Source: Rhodobacteraceae bacterium M385 (GTDB lineage Bacteria > Pseudomonadota > Alphaproteobacteria > Rhodobacterales > Rhodobacteraceae). From it: a stretch of DNA of 64,000 bases. A program made the position numbers and the translations under genes. Of the stretch, positions 63,837-64,000 are shown in pieces (the first letter of the stretch is position 1; every line of letters begins with the position of its first letter). The notes under the pieces are model-generated. The model searched no databases, had not been told where the DNA came from, and worked only from the letters and a program-made list of their open reading frames with translations. The stretch is from positions 372,001-436,000 of the forward strand of contig CP081102.1 in NCBI GenBank assembly GCA_025141835.1, written 5' to 3'.

Positions 63837-64000
63837 GGTGCGCGTCCCTTCATTCTTGCAAGCGCGGACGTAGCACCTATCCAAAGGGGTTCAAAGCGTT
63901 TCAGGGCGCAGAGGCGGGAAGGTGGCCGGGAAACAATGCCAAAGCGCCGTTCAAGTAATTTAAATTCAGAAGCTCCCCGCTCTTGGGCCCACACAATTCG
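63837..64000 (-). other. Upstream region of lysA, reaching the window edge
   Basis: No complete gene is visible. On the minus strand an open frame enters from the edge and stops at 63901-63903, giving about 32 residues ending GHLPASAP. It could be the C-terminus of an upstream gene, but codon pattern and composition do not prove it. In relatives a small lipoprotein gene or argH often precedes lysA. Confidence 0.2.

Overview
This window reads as a chromosomal, mostly core-genome stretch of a GC-rich alphaproteobacterium of the order Rhodobacterales (Roseobacter/Rhodobacter lineage). The evidence is the gene content: an Mcl1-type malyl-CoA lyase, three deformylase genes in tandem before fmt, a TIGR02302-type membrane protein beside lysA, and an OmpR-type regulator whose 3' UTR resembles the Rhodobacter sRNA SorX. 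No rRNA, tRNA, CRISPR array, transposase or prophage was seen. Nearly all space is coding. Many same-strand neighbours overlap by 4 bases (ATGA or GTGA), which suggests translationally coupled operons.

Layout. 0-5 kb: L,D-transpeptidase (cut by the window edge) and ribA on the minus strand, then a divergent response regulator with a structured 3' UTR, a VOC protein, an MFS exporter and a secreted-type hydrolase. 5-8 kb: plus-strand run xth, CnoX-like thioredoxin, LON-domain protein, Trm112-like protein. 8-10 kb: two paralogous membrane proteins and a UbiH-type hydroxylase on the minus strand. 10-17 kb: amidase, DapC-like aminotransferase, ftsK and lolA on plus, then a lytic transglycosylase lipoprotein on minus. 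17-20 kb: AEC transporter (-), hspQ (+), mlaC and mlaA (-). 20-27 kb: type I secretion ATPase and adaptor, RidA, glycerophosphodiesterase, FemAB-like protein, pterin dehydratase and mscS, all plus.

27-34 kb: peroxiredoxin (-), FAD reductase, rsmD, HAD hydrolase, recQ and yaaA (+), then DUF1244 and N-formylglutamate amidohydrolase (-). 34-38 kb: pyk, a small membrane protein, rpmI-rplT and a strong terminator, then a coiled-coil/OmpA pair on minus. 38-43 kb: pheS and pheT separated by a low-GC gene of unknown function, then ytoQ. 43-49 kb: GST, mscL, ald with a divergent Lrp-type regulator, azlCD, mobA and a MalY-type lyase. 49-55 kb: def-def-def-like-fmt, a small membrane protein, mcl1, a LytS-type receptor with a degraded GGDEF domain, and accA. 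55-64 kb: a five-gene overlapping minus-strand run beginning ftsE-ftsX-plsC, a zinc-ribbon membrane protein, a TIGR02302 protein and lysA.

The most notable observations are these: the third deformylase paralogue has lost a metal ligand and the catalytic glutamate; an unrelated low-GC membrane-anchored gene splits pheS from pheT; a SorX-like RNA follows the response regulator; and a LytS-type sensor carries a GGDEF-like domain without its active-site motif. No large undescribed multi-gene system is evident. The novelty is in individual odd genes and small RNA or DNA elements.
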